A stretch of 64,000 bases of DNA from Sinotaia quadrata (lineage: Eukaryota; Mollusca; Gastropoda; Architaenioglossa; Viviparidae). Within the stretch, counting starts at the first letter, position 1; each line of letters starts with the position of its first letter. Made by a program: the position numbers and the translations under genes. Below, in pieces: positions 49,281-61,400 of the stretch. The DNA lies in contig CM054180.1 of the NCBI GenBank assembly GCA_028829895.1, positions 89,653,135 through 89,717,134 of the forward strand, written 5' to 3'. Below the pieces are notes generated by a model. The model was not told the origin of the DNA and did no database searches. It saw nothing but the letters and a program-made list of their open reading frames with translations.

Positions 49281-50034
49281 TAAATATAAACTAAAGCGTA
49301 TGAATCTTAAGCATTAAACCTAAAATTAGAAATAAGCCGTAATATAAGATAATATTGATGGAACTGTTGAAGACTTGCAAGTCAAATGACATTTGTTTAT
49401 TATTGAACTTTGATACAAGAGCAGGGGCTCCAGAACTTATAAATACGGATTGCTATTTTATGATAAATAATGCTTAAATGTATCTAGAAGTAGTACTACA
49501 TGGATAAATTGAATTTTGTATTTATTTGATTTTATTTCACCATTCATCATTCTTTCTTTCTCCCCCCTTACCCATGGGTGCGAGTGTGGATGGCTGACTG
49601 ACTAACCAACGTGTGAGAGGAAACCCATAGACCAATAAATTTGAACATATGCTCTGACATTGAGGCTTTCTCCTGTCTATGGTTTCGAAAGAGTGGTTGC
49701 TGTCTGTCGTTGTTATACGTTGTATCGTCTGTGCCGTCTACACTTCACCCCTACCCTTATGCAAGCACACATGCAAACATGTCAGCAATACGTGACCTAC
49801 ACGCAGAATAAAATTCAAGTAAAACAACCATCTTGGTATTCTGTGTGCGGATTTGTAATTCTCTTCATGCAAGTCCTACATGGCGTCAACAAGCCACCAC
49901 CCTCCCCTCATCAAAGAGAAGGTGGGTGGCGACATACATATATGCATAATTTAATTATTTATCAAGAAGTAATCTGCATGATATAACTGACAACACACTG
50001 TCTTTCATTTGCTGCTGAAAAATGTTATGTTTAT
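49281..50034. other. AT-rich DNA without recognised features
   Basis: A 108-codon frame at 49660-49986 is not recognised and has no supporting signals. Confidence 0.45.
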
Positions 50035-50205
50035 AGTTTACCTAATGTATATCTAGATCTAATGTATACCTATATCATAGTTTACCTAATGTCTATCTAG
50101 AATTCTAGATCATAGTTTATATATATTTTCTAAATCATAATCATAGTTTATCTAATAAATGTATATCTAGGTCACATGTTACCACTGTATATCTTGATCA
50201 CGGTG
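50035..50205. repeat. 27-bp minisatellite, left part
   Basis: Units of the type tctagatcatagtttaccta plus atgtata, moderately diverged. The same unit returns at 51115-51160 and 53490-54260, so the array has been split by insertions. Confidence 0.85.
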
Positions 50206-50301
50206 GTCAATTTCGATCTTATTTAATCTCAAGGGCCAAATAAAGTACAAATTTAAAGTTTGCAGTCCATTCAAGATTAAAAACGGTTATTATACCATAA
50301 T

Positions 50302-50989
50302 GTGGTGGAGCAAATTTGCCTATCCATATTTTTAGACTTAAATATTACATAAATTGTTAAATTGTCAAAGTGGTCCATCATTTGGCACTCCTTATGATGG
50401 TAATTTTTGTGTCAGAGTAAACAACTTGAGTTGAGAATATGCTAGAAAATTGTTAATGCAATCCAAACCAGTTCCAACTGGATGAGTAGTTTTTCTGATT
50501 AATAGTCTCACATGTGTTTGTATTAATTTCATCCAATGGGGATGGACCAGAAGTTTCTTTGTTGAAGGAGTACTTTATTCTAATCACTTTGAATTGGAAC
50601 ATAACCCGATTTTAAAAATTTAATAAATGTATTGTTACATTTATTGGCCTTCTTACTCATATTGATAACCTTATGCTGGAAAGACAGTAAGTGGATGGGG
50701 GATCATTAAATATAAATTAAAGACTGATTTGTCTTCTCCTTTAGTAAGAAATTTTCCACTTACGGAAATACTCTGTGACGGTAAATGTTTATCTTTAATG
50801 TTGTGGAAGAGAGAAAACGCTTACAGCGCCTGCATATCCGCCAAGTGAGAGAGAGAGAGAGATGAGTGGTGTCTTCAGGAGAATTATTAACAACATACAG
50901 TAAGATTCTCATCACTTGTAATTAGTTATGGATGATTAATTAATAATAATAATTAATCAGACCCATTAACTAGGTGGCGTTGGCGTCAC
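50302..50989 (-). mobile_element. Dispersed repeat A/B, copy 6 (internally deleted)
   Basis: Reverse-oriented. It has the gacgcc start at 50989, the A part to about 50640, then joins directly to the last ~280 bp of the B part, ending ctccacca at 50302. About 960 bp of the middle is missing, compared with 12815-14464. Confidence 0.8.
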
Positions 50990-51114
50990 ACATATCAATT
51001 CAAGAACTATTTCTGTATTAGCGCGAGCCACAAAACAGTTGTACGCGGGTAATATTTGCTCTGCGGGATTGCAGTTGGACCACGCTAGTCTAGATCTTAG
51101 TCTACGTAGCTTAT

Positions 51115-51165
51115 ATAATTTTGACTAAATCATAGTTAATCTAATGTATATCTCAGTAGCTTAAC
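51115..51165. repeat. 27-bp minisatellite, middle remnant
   Basis: gactaaatcatagttaatct plus aatgtatatctcag is one to two units of the same array, stranded between the A/B copy and the retrotransposon. Confidence 0.7.
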
Positions 51166-51250
51166 TTCGAATGTTGCCCCCCCCCCTACTTTTGTGCCCA
51201 AAGTCTAGAATGATCTTCCCATTCTCCACACGCTCGCTCGCTCACTAACT

Positions 51251-51251
51251 T

Positions 51252-51320
<69 letters not shown>
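51251..51320. repeat. Compound (TC)n(AC)n microsatellite
   Basis: A TC run passing into an AC run, with no spacer. Confidence 0.96.
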
Positions 51321-51321
<1 letters not shown>

Positions 51322-51659
51322 TCTCTCCACAGAGAATCAGCCGTGCACCCTATGAAAACTTGATCAGGTATACATGTATATTTTTCACATTTCAAGTACA
51401 TTTTTTTAAAGGCTCCTTCTGTTGAAAAGTCCCAAAGCACTGTGGGGAGGCTGCAAGGACAGTACTTATGTCACTGGTAACCTGCAAGGTAGCAGGTAGC
51501 TCGAAGAGGGAGGGGGGGGTCGTCTATATCCCAATCATATGTGAACATCTGCCCACTGCCTAGCTGGACACATGGCCGTTGAGTCCTTCTTGGAACTCCT
51601 TTGCCCTGGGCACTGACCTCAGTGAGGAAGTACATAGGCCCAATCATTCAAAGTAGATC

Positions 51660-53460
51660 TGTGTGACAAGCGTCAAAAGCTAAAGAAGAAGAAATTAAAA
51701 GGAGGAGTACAACAATACAGGCAAATCAATCAGGTTATCAAGAAAAGCAAAAAAAAAAAAGGCAAAGTAGACATGGATTGAAGACTAATGTAAAGATATA
51801 GAAAATAATCTATAAAAGCATACCAACTGGTGAAAGACATGGCCAGTGTAAAACAAGGATGCTCCTCCACCATTCAAGATAGTGGAGGGAATTGTCTTAA
51901 AGAGGATCAAGACATTCTTGATCTTGGTGGACAAACTACTACCTAGACCTATATAACCACAGACCTACAGGGGACCCACACATACTCAACACCCCACCAG
52001 TGACCAACACTGACAACTACCCCATCCTCTGAAAAGAAGTAGAGACTGCAGTGCAATCATTGAAAAAGGGGAAGGCAACAGGAATAGATAACTTCCCTGC
52101 AGAACTAGTCCAAGAAGGGGAGAAACCATGATAAGCACCCTACTAACAATCTGCAATAAGATCTGGCAGACAGGGGAATGGCCAACACCACTGATTCAGT
52201 CACTAGGAAAGGCAATTTGCCACAATGTCAGAACTATCACTTAAGTCTTATATGCCACCCAAGCAAAGTCTTGCTAAAGATCATATTAAACAGACGGAAG
52301 TCACATGCAGAGATCATAGCTGAGGAACAAGCTGGCTTCAACCAGGACGAAGCACAACTGAACATATTTTTTAATCTGAGACTGCTATGTGAGAAGTACC
52401 TTCAGCACCTACAAGACCTTTATATGTCTTTGTAGATTTTAAGAAGGCGTTTGACATGCAGGGTGTGGCATGCAGCCCTTTGGTCCACCATGAAGCTGTA
52501 CCATGAAGCTGTACAACATCAATGTCAACCTGATCAAAGTCAAAGAAAGTCTTTACAGCAAGGCCACCAGCGCAGTCTGCTTCAATGGCCAATTAGGAGA
52601 TTGGTTCAGGACAACAGTGGGAGTCAGACAAAGCTGATTATTTTCACCTATTCTCTTCAATATTTTCCTTGAAAGAATCATGACAGATATTCTGGAAGAA
52701 AATGAAGGAACTGTCTGTATTGGAGGCAGAACAATAACGAACTTACACTTTGCCGATGACATCGATGGCCTTGCAGGGAATGAAGAGGAGCTAGCTCAGT
52801 TGGTGGAAAAATTGGACAGTATACCTACTGCTTTTGGTATGGAAATCAGTGCTGAGAAGAAAAAATGATGACCAACAACACCAGTGGCATTGGCCGTGAC
52901 ATCATGATTGGTGATCCGGAACTGGAAATAGTTAATAAATTCAAGTACTTAGGAGCCATCTTGACAGACGAGGGATCAAAACCAAAAATATTATCTAGGA
53001 TTGTGCTGACAATAGCAGCAATGGCAAGGCTGAAGACAGTTTGGAAAGACAAACATCTCAGTCAGTTCAAAGATCACACTGATGCGCTCCTTGATTGTAT
53101 CTGTGTTTTTATATGCCTGAAGTCATGGACATTTCGAATATATATATATATATCACGAATAAGGAAATAGGAAACAGAATTAGGCAAGCTCTTGGGCCCT
53201 ATGAAGAGCTATTGGCCATTGTGAAAAAACGCAAAATAAAATGGTATGGGCCTGTCACACGATCAACAGGGCTTGCCAAGACAATCATGCAAGGTACTGT
53301 GCAAGGAGAGCGAAGAGGATGACAGAGGAAAAGATGGGAGGATAACAGAGTGACAGGACTAAAAGTGAGCAATACAGTAAGATTAGCAGAGAACAGAATG
53401 GAATGGAGGAAACTGGTTGTATGATCATCAGTGGTGCCCCAAAAGTCGACAAAACTAAGG
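51660..53460 (+). pseudogene. RTE-like non-LTR retrotransposon, reverse transcriptase and C-terminus, decayed
   Basis: Across frames the translation gives an LKKGKATGIDNFPAELVQ-type stretch (about 52055), a SLI-HPSKVLLKIILNR block (52240), EEQAGF (52325), a VDFKKAFD-like palm motif A region (52430), VRQ-C-like motif (52625), the FADD active-site box at 52749-52760 followed by DGLAGNEEELAQLV, FGMEISAEK (52833), FKYLGAILTDEGSK (52940), then IKWYGPVTRSTGLAK (53235) and VVPQKSTKLRDR at the end. Order and motifs are those of RTE-type endonuclease/reverse-transcriptase proteins. The endonuclease half is absent, and there are frameshifts, stops and an apparent deletion near 53100. The 3' end runs straight into GATA repeats. 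Confidence 0.88.
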
Positions 53461-53492
53461 GATAGATAGATAGATAGATATTAGATAGATAG
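53459..53492. repeat. (GATA)n tail at the 3' end of the retrotransposon
   Basis: gatagatagatagatatta plus gatagatagat directly follows the last codons. RTE elements often end in short simple repeats, so this is probably the element's own tail. Confidence 0.75.
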
Positions 53493-54260
53493 ATCATAGT
53501 TTACCTAATTTGTGTAGATTATAGTTTACATAATATCTCTAGATCATGATTTACCTAATGTATGTCTAGATCACAGTTTACCTCGTCTAAATCATAGTTT
53601 GCGTAATGTATGTCTTGATGTTAGTTTAACTAATGTGTTTAGACCATAGTTTACCTACTGCATATCTAGACCGCGTATTTTTTATTGCATATCTAGATTA
53701 TTTTTATAAATTTAAGTCTTAATTATAGTTTACTTAATATGTGTCTAAATCACTATTTATATAATTTGTGTCTAAATCACTTTCACTTAATATATGCCCA
53801 AAATAATACTTTTACTAATGCATCTAAATTGCTGTTTACCCCAGTGTATGTATAAATTACTGTCTACATAATACTTTTACTAATGCATCTAAATTACTTT
53901 ACCCCAATGTATGCATAAATTATTGTCTACATAATTTGTCTAAACCACTTTCACCTAATGTGTGCCTAAATCATGGTTTAATTAATATGTCTAAATTACC
54001 GTTTGCTTTGTTTGTCACTAAATCACTGATTACCTAATTTGTTTCTAAATCCCACTTTATCTCATCAGTACGAAAATCACTGTTTGCCTAATTTGTTTCT
54101 AAATCCCACTTTATCTCATCAGTACGAAAATCACTGTTTGCCTAATTTGTTTCTAAATCCCACTTTATCTCATCAGTACGAAATCACCGTTTGCCTAATT
54201 TTGTCTACATCATTCATAGTATACCTAATTTGTGTTTAAATCATAGTTTATCTAATTTAT
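53490..54260. repeat. 27-bp minisatellite, right part
   Basis: Continues the array of 50035-50205 with units such as agatcatagtttacctaatg. Units drift gradually to ctaaatcactgtttaccta-like forms. Confidence 0.88.
54034..54199. repeat. 54-bp higher-order repeat, three copies
   Basis: tttgtttctaaatcccactt plus tatctcatcagtacgaaaat and cactgtttgcctaa. Each 54-bp unit is two diverged 27-bp units, so a dimer was amplified inside the older array. Confidence 0.9.
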
Positions 54261-54570
54261 GTCTAAAGCATATTTTTCTTTCTTCTAAGCTGATACCTAA
54301 TTGGACATTCAAAATTTGATAAAGGTCAAGGCTATTTAATTTGTTAATTAGGCAATTCAATCAAGGTTGAGAAAACTTAATATAGTTGCCTATGAAGAAG
54401 AAATTTAATTTAAAAGTAAAGTGTTCTATGATTTTCACGTGTTTTGTGAGACATGCAAAATTTTATATTGGAATTACTGTCCAGGCTACGAATTGGAAAC
54501 TGTGTGAAGTATACACGATTTACTCAGTTTTATTTTGCTTAATAGTTAATATTTTAATATTAATTTTGAA

Positions 54571-54942
54571 TAGGGCTGCCCATTTTAACGAACAATCTTC
54601 CGATTAATCGCTAGGAAATTTTAACGAACAATCTTCCGATTAATCGCTAGGAAATTTTAACGATTAATTTATTTCATTAAATTTCAGCTAATTTGTCTTC
54701 CTTACTTAATGAAGCAATGCCGATATTTAGTTGCACCGGAAGTTTTTATTTCTTATTTATTACTGCCAAATGGCTGATTCTAAGATGAAAGATTATAAAC
54801 CGGTTAAAGGTGAATTGCTTGACCATTTTAAAGTAGACGATAACAACAAAGTTATTAATGGTGAGAAAGTATACAGTTTATTTGGTTTTTTCATCTATTA
54901 ATTAATCGTTAATTGTTGTAAGATTAATCGTTAACAGCCCTA
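54571..54942 (+). mobile_element. Small hAT-like non-autonomous element (372 bp) with 8-bp target duplication
   Basis: The left end is TAGGGCTGcccattttaacg and the right end, read inward, is TAGGGCTGttaacgattaat. The flanks are identical 8-bp direct repeats, attttgaa, at 54563-54570 and 54943-54950. Near the left end a 35-bp block (gaacaatcttccgattaatc) is duplicated. At 54772-54890 an open stretch reads MADSKMKDYKPVKGELLDHF plus KVDDNNKVINGEKVYSLF, resembling the start of a BED-finger hAT transposase without its zinc ligands. It is probably a remnant or deletion derivative. Confidence 0.8.
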
Positions 54943-54950
54943 ATTTTGAA

Positions 54951-55517
54951 CGATTGGAAATGTATTATATATAAGATATTTCTAACATTATTGAATAAAT
55001 TAAATTCATTATCTCTATGAGACATATTGTCTCTAAGGAAAAACAGCAGAATTGTCAATTTATTGATATTTTAAAATATTTGCTGTGTACAGCCTTGTTT
55101 ATTATCACAGTGACGCTACTTTCTAGTCCATTTAGTCTAAAGGTACTGCAATCTTTATGAAACAGTTATTAATATACTGGTATACTATGTAGTTAATTGA
55201 TATAAGTTTTTAAAAATAAATAATTGTTGTTATTTAATCCTTTGTGAATCTCAGTTTTTTAAGAGTTGACTGAATATCCAGTTGAAGGTATCTATCTCGA
55301 GGAGAAGGAAAAATGGTTAAACTGCAGACCAATTATTGTGTCTATTTGTTAAATATGCAATGCTGAATCTCCAAAATAATATTCACCACTTTTTAGCCTG
55401 ACAGACGACAGTAATTGCAGAAATTTGACATCTAGAGGAAGAGTGTGTGTCGAGCCGAAGTCATCTGGTATAGGTTATACTGGAAAGTGCTACGCTTTGA
55501 TGCTTATCTTTTCTATA
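54951..55517. other. AT-rich DNA without recognised features
   Basis: No gene or repeat is supported. Confidence 0.45.
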
Positions 55518-55684
55518 TCAGACACATGGAGCCTGTTTTTTTTGCAAATTTAGTGCATTATGGTGTGTAGTCGCTGTATGTTTACGTATTATATAGCTTT
55601 CTATGATCAGACACATGGAGCCTTTTTTGCAAATTAGTGCATTATGGTGCGTGGTCGCTGTATGTTTACGGATTATATAGCTTG
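55518..55684. repeat. 89-bp tandem duplication
   Basis: Two copies of tcagacacatggagcctgtt... ending acgtattatatagctt, differing by a few T-run and single-base changes. Confidence 0.9.
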
Positions 55685-56129
55685 AAGCTTAAGTGGATCA
55701 CTTGAAGACGCAACGATTCATAGTAGTAGGTATACGTGGAATGGTGTATTCATAGCTACTTGCTATAAAGCAGTTTTATCCGGTTTAGAGAAAATATGTT
55801 GAGATTAAGTATCACAGAGACAAATTGCTTATCATGACCACACCCTATTATATTAAGTTTATTATATATGTGACTTGCTTATGCCTTAATATAATGATGA
55901 TAAACTAGATTGCACTTACATGGTTATATTTAATGAATAGTAATTATGTATTAAATGTGATTCAGTTCTGATAATATGAATATAAATGTGATTCAGTTCT
56001 GATAATATTCTATTATAAGTGTTAGACTGTTTGTTTTTCTATTGATAGCCAAGAATACTTTGCTTTGACCAGATTACATATATATAGTTATAGATTTGTA
56101 TAATATTGGATATATTCATTAGAGGGGAA
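55685..56129. other. AT-rich DNA with a short direct repeat
   Basis: aatgtgattcagttctgata occurs twice at 55956-56000. Nothing else was identified. Confidence 0.5.
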
Positions 56130-56580
56130 AAAAGAAGCATGCTAGTCAAGAATGTGATGGTAAAGCTTTAGTTACTTAACTAAAGGAAAAAACGAATATA
56201 GAAGCTAAACTAGTTCATGAAATGAAAATTGAATTTGCGAAAGATGAGCAGTTGATAAAAAGTTATTTAACAGAACAGGCCATGCATGAATTGAAACTTA
56301 GTGATGATGAGGCTAATAATGCAGCTGTGCAGAGTAGATCTAATAATTATTATTAATAAATATAATCTATTATAATAAGCTTATACAGAATGAATTATGT
56401 CGGGAGCAGGAAACATAACTGTTAAAATTAAGAAGTAAAACATTACATTACCATTAACCCGAGTCCTAATAATAATGAAAATTAAGTTTACGTTTGCAAA
56501 TGTTGATACGCAGAAGGAACACATCGGTGCATGTATAGAAAGGTTTGAAAGAATTGGTATTGAAAATCAATGGTTGGTTG
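56130..56580 (+). pseudogene. LTR-retrotransposon gag-like relic
   Basis: A broken frame gives AKLVHEMKIEFAKDEQLIKS and LTEQAMHELKLSDDEANNAA, then, after stops, FTFANVDTQKEHIGACIERF plus ERIGIENQW. The last segment matches the common gag pattern of a length-spaced aspartate, I-x-x-Y/C-I-E-R-F-E-R and a tryptophan, seen in gypsy-like gag proteins. No pol or LTR adjoins. Function is lost. Confidence 0.5.
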
Positions 56581-56912
56581 AAAGTTGACTAATACATCTT
56601 ACGGTTGGTTGAGAGTTGACTAATACATATTACGGTTGGTTGAGAGTTGACTAATACATCTTATGGTTGGTTGAGAGTTGACTAATACATCTTACGGTTG
56701 GTTGAGAGTTGACTAATACATATTACGGTTGGTTGAGAGTTGACTAATACATCTTATGGTTGGTTGAGAGTTGACTAATACATCTTATGGTTGGTTGAAA
56801 GTTGACTAATAAATCTTAAGGCTGGTTGAGAGTTGACTAATACATCTTATGTTTGGTTGAGAGTTGACTAATAAATCTTAAGGCTGGTTGAGAGTTGACT
56901 AATACATCTTAT
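56571..56912. repeat. 31-bp minisatellite, about 11 copies
   Basis: The unit is atggttggttgagagttgac followed by taatacatctt, with a few recurring variants (acggttgg, aaggctgg). It starts inside the gag-like relic. Confidence 0.95.
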
Positions 56913-57594
56913 GATTGCTTTATGTGATGCAGCTTCAAATGCACACATTGTCTATTGAAGCTTTTGATTGTTAGTTTCAATGATGCACATGTCATTCATC
57001 TTATCGTCTAATAGTATTTAGATACGTTCATTGTCAAAAGGGTACATTATAGTGCTGTACATGACAAAACTTCTTAATCAGATTTGGTATTGGGTTTAAA
57101 TTTGGCAATAAAAACATGATGGAAAGGTATTGTTTTAACAGAATGAAAGGCTTGAATAAAGAATGTCATGTATGCAACAGGCTCCAATTGCTCTTGCACC
57201 ACTTTACTGTAGAGAATAAATAATAAAAGTAAAATTGTGTAAATTTTTACACAATTTAAACTTAATTGACAAATAGATGAGATACATTTTACAGCTTGAT
57301 TATTTATCCAATGTCTTTCTTTTATTGCATGAGGAATACATGTACTGCTGTACTGTGTATGCTTATTCTTCAGTCATTTTAATTTTTTATTGAATCAATG
57401 ATTACATGCAACTGTCAATTGCGCACTTTTGTGTTTGTAGACTAGATACTGATAATAAGAAAAAAATTTCGAGCAAGTAATCTTGTACATTTTAATAAAC
57501 GTAACAGAATCTTAAGTCAAGTATTTTTGTAAGTACCATAGTTTTAACTCAGCTTGCATTTCTTTCTGGGTCATCTATACATATATTCTATGCA
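56913..57594. other. AT-rich DNA without recognised features
   Basis: No gene is supported. Confidence 0.5.
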
Positions 57595-57975
57595 TTTTAA
57601 TGTGGCTGTATAACTCAGAACTTGTTAACAGAACTCAGATTACTTCGATCACCACTAAATATATTGTATGTGTTTTGAGATGAGTATTTAGCCCAGTAGC
57701 TTGTCATACAGAACTCATGTTACTCGGATCGCCGGTAAATATAGTATACATTCTGATGCGGCTGTATAACTCAGAGCTTGTCAAATATAACTCTGGTTAT
57801 TCGGATCACCACTTCATATAGTATATAATTTCTGAGATGCGGTTGTATAGCCCAGTGCTTGTCATACAAAAATTATCAGTACATAATTATCAGTACTCAG
57901 ATCATCAGTACATAAACTTTATGCATTCTGAGATGTAGTTGTATAGCCCAGTGCTTGTCACAGAGAACTGTGGTT
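57595..57975. repeat. ~75-80-bp degenerate tandem repeat, about five copies
   Basis: Recurring pieces ctgagatgcggttgtatagc, cagtgcttgtcatacagaac and tactcggatcaccacta appear in order with many differences. Confidence 0.75.
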
Positions 57976-58219
57976 ATTCTGTACATGATGGGCATTTCAA
58001 AAGAAAGTAATTTAATTTTGTTGGAATATATTACTGTTCTATTCCAACGGTTTTCATTAGTGAAGGTTGAAATTTAAAATCGGATTAAACTCTAGATACA
58101 CACTATTCCCCATTGCAGCGAAATAACTGCTGTGATTACGACTTAGGAAAATGAGCAGTGGATATGTACAGATCTTTCGGACAAGTAAGAAATTATTCTA
58201 TAGATCCCTGCCTCTGGAA
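57976..58219. other. AT-rich DNA without recognised features
   Basis: Nothing identified. Confidence 0.45.
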
Positions 58220-58345
58220 TCTATTAAGTATTTACAGAAGCACTCGAGAAATATAGATTAATCTATTAGGTATTTACAGAAGCACTCGAGAAATATAGAT
58301 TAATCTATTAGATATTTACAGAAGCACTCGAGAAATATACATTCG
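58220..58345. repeat. 42-bp tandem repeat, three copies
   Basis: tctattaagtatttacagaa plus gcactcgagaaatatagatt, with near-perfect copies. Confidence 0.92.
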
Positions 58346-58639
58346 TATCAATGTCAGTTTACTTATACATTCAAGTACATTTTTACGACGTTGTGACTGT
58401 ATTATAAATGTTGTTGACAATTACATGTGCAGCATTTTAAAATCTTTTACCGCTTGGTGAAAAGCTTGAACCAACAAATCTTACGTTTGCTAGAGCGAAT
58501 TTTGTGACAAACAGACGAGTTGTTAATATTTATTTTAATTACTAAAACTGCTGACAATCTTGCATTTTTAGTTGCATCTCTCTTCTCTCACGAACTGCAC
58601 TATGAGGTGTGGTTTATTTAATTTTTCTGTATGATAACA

Positions 58640-58915
58640 AACACTCGAAACTTTGTTTCATCTTTCTGTATAATAATATGTTTCATATAATAGTTAATCT
58701 AGGTTGTTTTAATAACATAAAACATAACATTTACACAACAATTCTTCTGTATATAATATGTTTCACATAATAGTTATTTTTTTTGTTTCAGTAACAACAA
58801 TTCTTCTGTATATAATGTTTCACATAATAGTTAATTTAGGTTCTTTCAGTATATAATAATATGTTTCACATACTGTTAATTTAGTTTGTTTCAGTAACTT
58901 AAACACCAATTCCTC
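58640..58915. repeat. ~60-bp degenerate tandem repeat, four to five copies
   Basis: Units contain ttctgtataataatatgttt, cacataatagttaatttagg and ttgtttcagtaac with length variation. Confidence 0.8.
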
Positions 58916-59699
58916 ATTCCTCTGAATAGTTAATGTGTGGAGTATACGGATTGAAAACAGGTTTCATACTGAGTGAATGTTTAGCAGGATTGCTTACAAA
59001 TAACCCGTATCATGAGTGAACTAGAGGGCTGGTCGAACGCTGTAAATCATGGCAGCAATGGCATTGCTTGAATGCAATTGATTCCCCCCTACCTTTGTAC
59101 TCAGGCTGTCAGAAGTCGTATCACTCGTTACGGCTATGGTGCTCGTAAGAAGACCCTAGTTAACGTCTATTTACTTGATCGCTAACAAGCCTGCTCAAAT
59201 TAATACCAAATGACGTCCCTTAACTCTGCAAAATTTCATCAGATAGAACTTCAGACGGAGTTAAATCTCACAACACACGTTGCGCTAATATCAGCATTAA
59301 ATATTATTTTATGATGTTTATTTATTTTTAAAACACGAAAGTGGACAAATAATGAAGCCATCTAGTGCCAGAAAACTACCAAGCAAAGCTATTTCTCTGT
59401 CCTACTTATCTTAAATTGTTTGTCCGTCTAGTCTGAGTGTATTCATTTTTTAAAACTAAAGATAATACCTATATATTTATTTTCACTTTCGGCACAAAGT
59501 GAACGTATATTAAAGACAAAAAAAAATGAAAATTTTAGCAAAACAGCTAAATTTCAAGCAAGAAAAGGATAATACATTTTATAGCAAGCATGTAAACAAT
59601 TCAAAATTCTTCATTATCGTGTTCTCACCTTTATCTTTCTGAAGAGTGGTAGCAGTCCATAAGTAGATATGTCGTTAATTATGTTCATACAGTAAAATG
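58916..59699. other. DNA without recognised genes
   Basis: A phrase ctctgcaaaatttcatcaga at about 59225 has the style of dispersed invertebrate repeats, but I cannot assign it. Confidence 0.4.
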
Positions 59700-59874
59700 C
59701 ATCACCATAGGGACACATTACTGAGTCTATGACTGTCATACAGACTGGCCCGAGAACGTAATGTAAATGTTAATACGGGACCTATGGCTGTCATATAGAT
59801 CGGTATGCGAGTATGTGTAATTATTAATTCTGAGTCTACGACTGTATATAGACCTATATGAGAAAATGTATATC
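59700..59874. repeat. ~55-60-bp tandem repeat, three diverged copies
   Basis: Recurring tgagtctatgactgtcatac, agacc-tatgagaa and taatgtaaatgttaatac-like pieces. The array ends at element C. Confidence 0.75.
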
Positions 59875-61400
59875 TGTCAGGAAATATTAGACAAATTATG
59901 CCGAACTATGAAGATATTATTTTCATTTTATTAATCGTTTCAACTATCTGTTTAATTTATGAGAAGTCACTTCCGTAGGTAACTTACGATCGGATGGTGC
60001 AATAACTTGTTTACAAGTTGAGAATATGTGGGTCACTCTGGAGGTGAGGGAAAGGCCGGTAACCGGATACGAGACGCCTATATTTGGTCACTTGCGTTCC
60101 GTATCGTGACGTAGCGATAATCCGCCATCTGACCTACATACGCATGAATGAATCAGAATTCTTTAGACGCTCAGATTTATTTATTCACAGTGCCCATTAT
60201 CCAAGGGTTGGCCATTCGCGTCCATTTTGACCGTGCATACCTTCAAATAGTGGTAAATATAGTTGACTTCTCTAAATTGTTGTATTTCTCATTTGTAAAA
60301 TACTGTGTAAGATATTTATGTGATTGTTAAATGATTGTTAAATGTTTGATACATTTTTTTCACAGAAGCTAAGTGGCGTAAGCGACTGATATATTTTGTA
60401 GAATGATCAAGATAGAATAACTACTTGTGGATTGCTATATTTCCGCTGTTAAATTTGTTATAACGGGAAAGCGCTAACGGTGAATAGGCAATTGTTAACA
60501 CGTATCTTGTGAACCACAGGCTAAAATATATTGTATTGAGAAACTATACATTTGTAAAGCTAAATCATTTGTTCATTTAGATATTTTTATTGATTTGGAA
60601 TTGTGAATTAGCTGTAGCTAATTAGTGGAGATTGTAAATAGTAATCTATTGCTGTCACCACAAAGCCCATATAATCGCTTGTTTAACATGATACTGTAGA
60701 ATGTTATTCATTTACAGCCAGTCTGGGAGTCTTGGAGATGAGACTTGAGTCTTGAGGTTAGACTAAAAGTCTTAATCTGGCATCTTCAGAACCTGTAACC
60801 AATTGCTCGAGGATTACGTCAAGTGCCGTACCCAACATTGGAGGGACCAGATAGAAGATAACTGCCAAGTGATACCAGAATCGCACCAGTCGAATAGAAA
60901 ACGTCAACACTTCAACTACTTCATGAACTATTAAAGCTAAGTGGGATATGTCCCACTGATAAGCAGAACAGACAATAATATCGTGTATATAGCCATTTGG
61001 AATTCGGGCTAAATGGGATAGATTGACTTAAATAATCTGCACATTATTAATGTTTATTCCTATTATTATGAGTGATTAAATTTGTTGTTATCTTACCCAT
61101 GCTTACATAATTACTTGTAGCATGACTGGAGGGATTAGCTAGCTGGGGGGCCGAGCCGTAATAAAGGATCATAAATCTTAATTTATAAAAAAGGGGAGAT
61201 AACGTTGCTAGCTTGGGCAAGTCAACTGATTTATCTAGCGAGGTGTTGTTGAGTAATAGCCTGAATCTTCTGGCATTTTCTTAGTGGATACGTCAGACCA
61301 TCCGGCTGTCGCTATTGTTAGAGATTACTCAGTAACCAATATTGATAACTGGAAATCTAAAATAGGACAGAGTCATTAAACCTAGATCGGACACGTGACA
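59875..61400 (-). mobile_element. Dispersed repeat C, copy 3 (full length, 1526 bp)
   Basis: On the minus strand it begins TGTCACGTGTCCGATCTAGG at 61400 and ends ...TTTCCTGACA at 59875, a 5-bp inverted TGTCA/TGACA pair. It is homologous to 3532-5122 along its length. Flanks (ctat and gata on the respective sides) show no clear duplication. There is no coding sequence; a 60-codon frame at 60148-60330 is not recognised. A solo LTR is the simplest reading. Confidence 0.7.
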
